A stretch of DNA of 64,000 bases, taken from contig JAEMWC010000191.1 of NCBI GenBank assembly GCA_016490735.1, positions 850,001-914,000 on the forward strand. The letters run 5' to 3'. Source of the stretch: Pachyseris speciosa. Its lineage: Eukaryota; Cnidaria; Anthozoa; Scleractinia; Pachyseridae. Below the pieces are notes generated by a model. That model saw only the letters and a program-made list of their open reading frames with translations, ran no database searches and was not told the DNA's origin. Of the stretch, positions 53,901-60,606 are shown piece by piece; position 1 is the stretch's first letter, and every line of letters begins with the position of its first letter. Both the position numbers and the translations under genes were made by a program.

Positions 53901-56473
53901 TACTTTCTGTTTGGCTTTGTGCTCGACATTCTCTTTCTCCTTCAGAGCTTTTTCCTCCAAATGATCAGCCTCAGGGTGAACAGCTTCTTCCTCTCGTACC
54001 GCAAGTTTTTCGCTCCCTTCCGACTTCTTCTTCTCTCTTATCATCTGCTGAACAATCCGTGCCCAGCGGGGGTGAGTATTGCGTATCCTCAGACGGGATA
54101 AGGTCGACACCTCACTGGACATCGCTGGGTGTAGCTCAGTAAGCAGGAACTGGCATCTCTCCAGTGCTGGCCAGCAAACTTCTTCATAAGACCGAGATGA
54201 TTCTTGTCGCGCCTAGAGTACAAGAAAGAATTTGAAAATACAAAAAGACAAAATTCGGTAAGCCTTACAATGTACCAAACTCTCAAGAAATCCAAGAGAA
54301 AAGCTTAAAGTGCCTATAGCCCCCAAAATCTTTTTTTCGCTCAATTAAGTCTTTGTATATACCTGAGAAACATGCCGCAAAAATTGTTGCTTTTGGTTAA
54401 AACCGCGATTTTTTATGATTTTTTAAAGAGCGGGAAAATAGCCCTTTCTGAAAACACGACCGAGCCGCAGAATCATTGAAAAGGGCCTGGGAATAGTGTA
54501 ATTTGTGACGTCATTCCAGGCCATTGATCGCTTTCTTGTTCGGAACTGTTATTGCTTTGGAATGCCAGATAAATGCGTTGTTTTCGGTTGTAGCAACGGG
54601 CCAAACAAGGTTTAAGGTATATCTTTGCACCCAGTATCTTTTGAAGGGGCTGTTGACCCGCAGAAACGCAACAGAAAAACAAATTGGGTCGACTTTGTCA
54701 AAATCAAAGCGTGTTTATTGGGAGCCCACGAAGTACTCGGCAGTACAGTGTTTGAATACGTTTCTTTCACGTCTTTCACTCGCTTTGTATTCGTAAAATT
54801 TTGCTGGTTTTCAAGAGTGCATTCCTCTAAAATGTCTCTCTGTCTCATTTTATTCAGAGGAGGAAAGACGCGCTGGACATCCGCTTGTGTCCGCTTGCGA
54901 GTCGAGCCCGAGCAAAAACGTCGAAGAAAATGCAAGGAATTAGCATATTCGTCCACCACCTTTACTCGCTTTTGCAATTTCATTTCAAGTTCTTCCACCA
55001 TTTTCCTTTCTGCTTCATTGTGAGCCAGCCATTCCTCGTCTGCTATCGCCTCACTGGCATAGACATCTCCCGGTTCCTTGTCATCTGAGGTTTCTTGTTC
55101 GCTCGCATTTGATGAACCCTCGACTTCTAAGTTGTACTCGACATCCGTTTCTGCGGCCTCGGAATCCGAGCAAGAGTCAAAGCCAGCATTGCTGGACGAC
55201 ATTATGAATATATTTGATAATCCCATTTTTTTTTTGTCAAACAAAAGTTCTTTCGCCAATATACTAAACCCTGAAAACGTTTGATCCCACACAGTATAAA
55301 CCAAAGCGACACGAGCAATCTCCTGGAATGACGTCACTAGTCCCATTCTCCCATTTGCTCGGTCGTGCATTAAATGGCACCCACTTTAAAAATTCAGAAA
55401 AAAATTGGGTTTTAACTGAATTAAAAAAATTTTGCGGCAATTTTCTCAGTTCCATAAAAAGATTTAATTGAGGGAAAAAAGATTGTTGGGGTTATAGGCA
55501 CTTTAATAGAAAGCCGCTTTGGAGACTGATTTGCAGCAATTAGATTTCAAAAACCTTTTACTTTCTAGAAATACATTACCGTTTTTCTTTTTTTTTTTTT
55601 TGGAAACCAGGACCAGGTTTATAAAGTTTCTATCGAGACTTTTCGGTTGAAGTCTATCGAGAACACACAGCGTGCATGAAACTCTCACGAAAATCATCAG
55701 ACCTTTCAAACAACTGAATCACGGAGACCCAAAGAGAACCTGCAGAATTCTGTAGAGCACCCTTCGAAAACAAATTCATACACTGTATGCAAAAACCTTT
55801 TAGAATACCCTTCGATAACCTTTTATGCTAACACGCCCCCGATCTACTCTACAAATACTGGTCTGATAAGTAGTATCTGGCGTGGCCGAGCCATAAGAGC
55901 GCTGGACTTGCAATCCGGAGCCCTCGGGTTCAAGTCCTGCTCTGGCTCGGCCACGCTTGTCCAAAGCCATCTGGTTCGCCTCCTGCTATTTTAGTTGGGT
56001 TTCTTGGTCACGGGTTTTGAATTGTTTCGTGTATTTGGTCGGCGCAACTAGCCTTTGTGCAATAAATACTGCCGAAGGTAAATAAAAGTCATTTACTCGA
56101 TGTATTTATCGTTTACTTTAAACTCACCCTCAAAAGGGCACATTTCGTCTGGTACACAACCTTGAGGACCTCATTGACAGGTTTAGGAACTGCGACAGGT
56201 GGCAGGTGTGATGATGAACTGTGGGGAGCTGAGGTTGTTGAATCGAGAGAAGAACTTGAGCCAGGAGAGATGGGCGAGGGAGGCTCACTACTATCCAGTA
56301 CGCTTAGTGCTGCACTGCCTGTGAAGAAAAGGGAAACCTCAAAAGGAGTATAAAGGTCTTCGTTGGTCCAGCATTCTGTACGCCATCAGGTCTTGCGTAT
56401 AAACAGCGCAGATGCATTTCCAAATCGCACCTATGCCTACAGTGAGTGTACGTCTTTTTCAGTAATCGTATTA

Positions 56474-56520
<47 letters not shown>

Positions 56521-59500
56521 AAGGAAAAAAGTATCATACAAGCTTGCAACCAATCACTGCCATGAACAGCTTATAACTAAAACAAAAACAACATCAACAA
56601 TGGAAACCATCGAGCGGTTTTCAATTGAGCGCCGAAGGTAAATTGGGTTTGCTTTGGTTTTGCATTGCTTCCTTCAGTGATTGGCCGCCAAACCTCGCGC
56701 CACTTTTTCAACCAATGAGAAGCAAAACCAAAACAAATCGCGACTTGCATGCGCGTATTTTCCCGCGCTTTGCGCCGGCTGCATGTAATTGCTTCGTATT
56801 CTGATTGGCTCATTGCACTGTTTTGCTCTGTTGTGATTGGCTAAAGTAATTGGTTAGGTTTTGGTTTTACGACACTCAATTGAAAACCGCTCTAAGAAGG
56901 AACAACTTGTAGATTCAATCGTTTGACTCAATTTTGTACGCGATTTAGGCAATGCCTACTGTAACACACAGTGGGCCACCATTCAGCTGAATAGAAATAA
57001 GCACCATACCCAGCTCCTGGTGTTTCAGGAGGCAAGCCATTAGTATCCGTCCAACCTTCTCCACCGGATGATCAGCAGGGAACTCTATTGGCAAAACAAA
57101 CCGCTTTTGTTTGCAGAACCGCTCCACAGCAGCCAAGAACTTCAAAGCCGTTTCGTCTTCCACCTTGCTCTCAGCGAGCGCCTGAAGGAATGGTTTGACG
57201 GGATCACTGTGTGAGAACTGGCGACTGAACGGCTCACTCTTGTCCTCTGACGACTCTTTTTCTTTCCTGTAAATAAAAAAAAAATAATAATAACCATAAA
57301 CAAACAAACTTACAAATAAACTGCTAGGAGGAACGCGTGTGTATAAAATGACGCGTTAGAATACTGATCTCTAAGCAGTGTTCTCCATCCTTGAAGGCTT
57401 ACTATGGGAGAACAATGCTGTTTGTTACGCATGGATTGAAAAAAAAAAACTGCTTATTTTTACTGTCAATCTAAGCAATCAAATGCAGTGCAATTGTTGC
57501 ATGATAAAGGAGAGAAAAATCACAACTGAACACCCACAAACCTGTCCCCTCCCTACTCCACCAAATGCGGTGCAATTGTTACACAGTAAGGGAGAGAAAC
57601 AAATCACCACTGAGCACACGCCCACCACCCACAGTCATGTCTCCCTCCCTACCCCACCCACTACTCCATTCACTTGGCATATTTCAAATTCTGCCATCGC
57701 CAGATGTGCTGCCATTTTTTTTTAAGGGCTAGGAGCGAGGTAATAGGGAACTTAAGCAACGGCGTTTTTGAGCCACAGACGGCAACCGGAAGTGAGGCGT
57801 TTCTCTTTTCACTCGCCTTGGCGCTACCGCGTTTGTATTGCTAAGTCTCTTTACTCTTATGGAGACGGTTTACTTTAAAACTTGTGCACAGTCACTACTC
57901 ATGAATTAGAAACTTCCGCTTCCGGTTACATTACGTCGCTCAAAAACGCCATTGCTTAAGCTCCCTAATGTTGTTTCTTCCATTGCGCTTCATCATTGCC
58001 AATGGTGCAACATGCTGTGAGAGCTGCTACACGTTGCGAGAGTTGCTAATTATCGCCGTAATTGACACAGATGTACAACGAACACTCTGATTCTGTGTTT
58101 CGGTAAAAATTGCTGATCCAGTCACAGGACAAGTTAAATTAGGAAATAACAAATTTCGCTGTTACTATTCGCTGCGAATTGTTGTAACTCACCTTCCTAC
58201 ATTGTCTGAAGGTACAACAGGAGTCTCCATTCCACCAGACAAGAAATCCGAACTCAACCACCGCTCGTGTTCATCTTCTTCAACACTAACAGGAGTGCTG
58301 TGAGCCAGGTGACACGCATAAAGACCCAGCAAAAGACCAAGGGTCCGCTCACAATCTATCAGAGGCGATGATACGGACAAAGCGCTATCCAGGGCCAGCT
58401 CTTGATCGGGCTGCAACAACACAGATGCTTACGTTATACAGAAACCTCTTCACACGGGAACACCGTGTGGTGCGTACGATCCTTAGAACGTCGCTCCAAA
58501 ACTACTCCCTCTGAACTATCTTAAGGTAAACCTCACAACTGAACTCTCTCAACTCAAATTTCTGGTCAGCTGCCTCCACATCGACTCAAGACTTTTTCAA
58601 TAAATGCAACTGAATCCCGTCAAGTTTGGACACACAAAAGATGCTTGCCTTGCGAAACGTTTAGGTGCAATTACATGTATGGACATGAAGATCAAGCAGC
58701 TAAACTCGGAGAAAAAATAATGTTTCCTTAATTGCGTGATGGAGCTCTCCTCAATTCGCATTCATTCAAAAAATTTGATAACTGCACATCTCACTTTCCC
58801 CTCATAAGGTACAGTAAATGCAATCAGTGCATCAGAATTTGGATCAATTGGAAAGTCAGTAATTCAAAGCTATTTTGTTTCGCTGTTGTTATTGTTTCGG
58901 TTTTTAGGGGGCAGTGGAGACACAAAAACTGCTGACAGGGGGACGTCAAGGACAAATTCTCGTTTATAGTGTAGAGAACGTTCTATAAGTGCGCAAACAA
59001 AAGAAACATTTTCTGCATGAATGAAGTACCCCCGTGTCTGATTATCCTCCCAGTAAAGTGTGCCCAAAATGCTGCTTAAATTCAGCAAGCAGTCTGTTGA
59101 GTTGTCCGTAGAGCAGGGGTTTCAATAAAATTTGAAGTAGGCAGCGAGTTGGAGTAGAGTAGGCTACGGCATTAAAGAAAAAAAATAAAGAATCGTTCTT
59201 TAATTACTTCAATTTAGGGAAAAAGTAGCTGACGTCTCTGATCGAAGTAGCCGACGCTTTTCGTCGGACATCGGTGCTTATTGAAACCACTGGTAGAGGA
59301 TATATGTAAAAATACGCAGTTCAAACAGTTAAGCCTGGTTCACACGTGCGACGCAAATGCAAGTGCAAATGCAAATGCAAGGAAATACACGTGTGAACTA
59401 GAAATGGAAAAATGTTCATTTTCTTGCGCTTGCGTTTGTATTTCACACGTGTGAACCGGGGCAACGCAAACGCAAATGCAAACGCAAGGTAAGAAAACAC

Positions 59501-60571
59501 TTGTTCCATGCCTCCACGGTTGAGGTTGAACCCAAGATGGCGTCTTCCACGGGTGGGGGTTCGGTTGGGGATTTCTCACTGTTTTTTTTTTTTAAAGCAA
59601 CAAACCCATAATATGAAATATTAAAACACATAAGGGACACCCCCTTTTACCCAGAGCGGTTTATTTCCCCTGCCAGTTTTAACATCAAGGTGGCACCTTC
59701 ACAAAGTAGGAACTAATCCTACTACATTCTAACGATATACTTTGTACACGATAAAAACGTCTGGACACGTCTCTTTCGTCTCTTTATCAGTCGGTAAGCG
59801 AAAAGCAGGACAAGTAGTAGTATGAAAACCTCTGTCTCGTCCGCCATCTTGAAAAAGACTTCGACTGCGCTTGCGTATCTCACCTTCCTTGCATTTGCGT
59901 TCGACGTGTGAACGTCGTTTGCATTTGCGCTTGCACTTGCATTTGCATTTGCGTCGCACGTGTGAACCAACCCTTACAATGTACTAACCTCCACAAAAAT
60001 TCCAACAAAGAAAGCTTGCATCATTTCCCTTGCTTCCACTGAATGTTTGGTTTCCTCAAAAATTTGAGTGGCATCAGAGGCTGATATCGTGGAAACAAAA
60101 TAACACAAGACGATATGTTCAATCGTTATCTCCTTAAACTGTACATCATACATGAACCAACATTACCTTAGCAAGGTTTAAGAATAAATATCAGCCACAA
60201 TAACTTGACGTTTCGCTGCAACATGGGTGCATGTGAGTAAGTAACGAATCCGCGTTTAGCCTGGCTTGAAACGCATTATATTTTGCGTGTATTACTAGCA
60301 CTGTATGAACAGCAATTAAACAGCTCATTATTTAATAATCAATTATCAATTAAAATTAAGTTGCTATAGAGTGGTGTTCAATTGACCCATTCGGCTTACT
60401 CAATGTGGTACCGATCCGTTTGGGATGAAAACGTTTTGTTCCAGGTATTTCTTATCATTTAAATATGAATGCTACATTATAATGCAAATACAATACACAA
60501 AGAATCTTAAGCCCAGGAGATTTGAATTGGGTACAGCTTTGAGTTAGCCAAATGGGTCTATTGAGGGTCGT

Positions 60572-60606
<35 letters not shown>

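Larger units (their letters stand above)
54305..55506. mobile_element. 1.2-kb TTAA-flanked element with about 110-bp inverted repeats
   Basis: Ends TTAAAGTGCCTATAGCCCCC and reverse complement of TTAAAGTGCCTATAACCCCA; both flanked by TTAA. The terminal AAAGTGC-CTA is shared with the palindromic MITEs at 20620 and 39865, suggesting one mobilising family. It contains two gene fragments (THAP on plus, acidic frame on minus). It lies in the intron between exons 7 and 8. Confidence 0.75.

Noticed and set aside
54089..54295. Alternative frame [18 protein letters not shown] for HERC2 exon 8
   Set aside because: Would need a one-base shift at the splice; the other frame matches HERC2 and keeps phase 0.
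54612..55370. 252-codon minus-strand frame as one gene
   Set aside because: Its second half is antisense of the THAP fragment, so only the acidic first part is reported.
55876..55960. tRNA-Ala gene
   Set aside because: Anticodon arm looks right, but the T stem and acceptor stem do not pair and a SINE tail follows.
58870..59088. Minus-strand frame with [17 protein letters not shown] as a HERC2 exon
   Set aside because: HERC2 exons 4 and 5 join directly in phase on either side of it, with no missing protein sequence.
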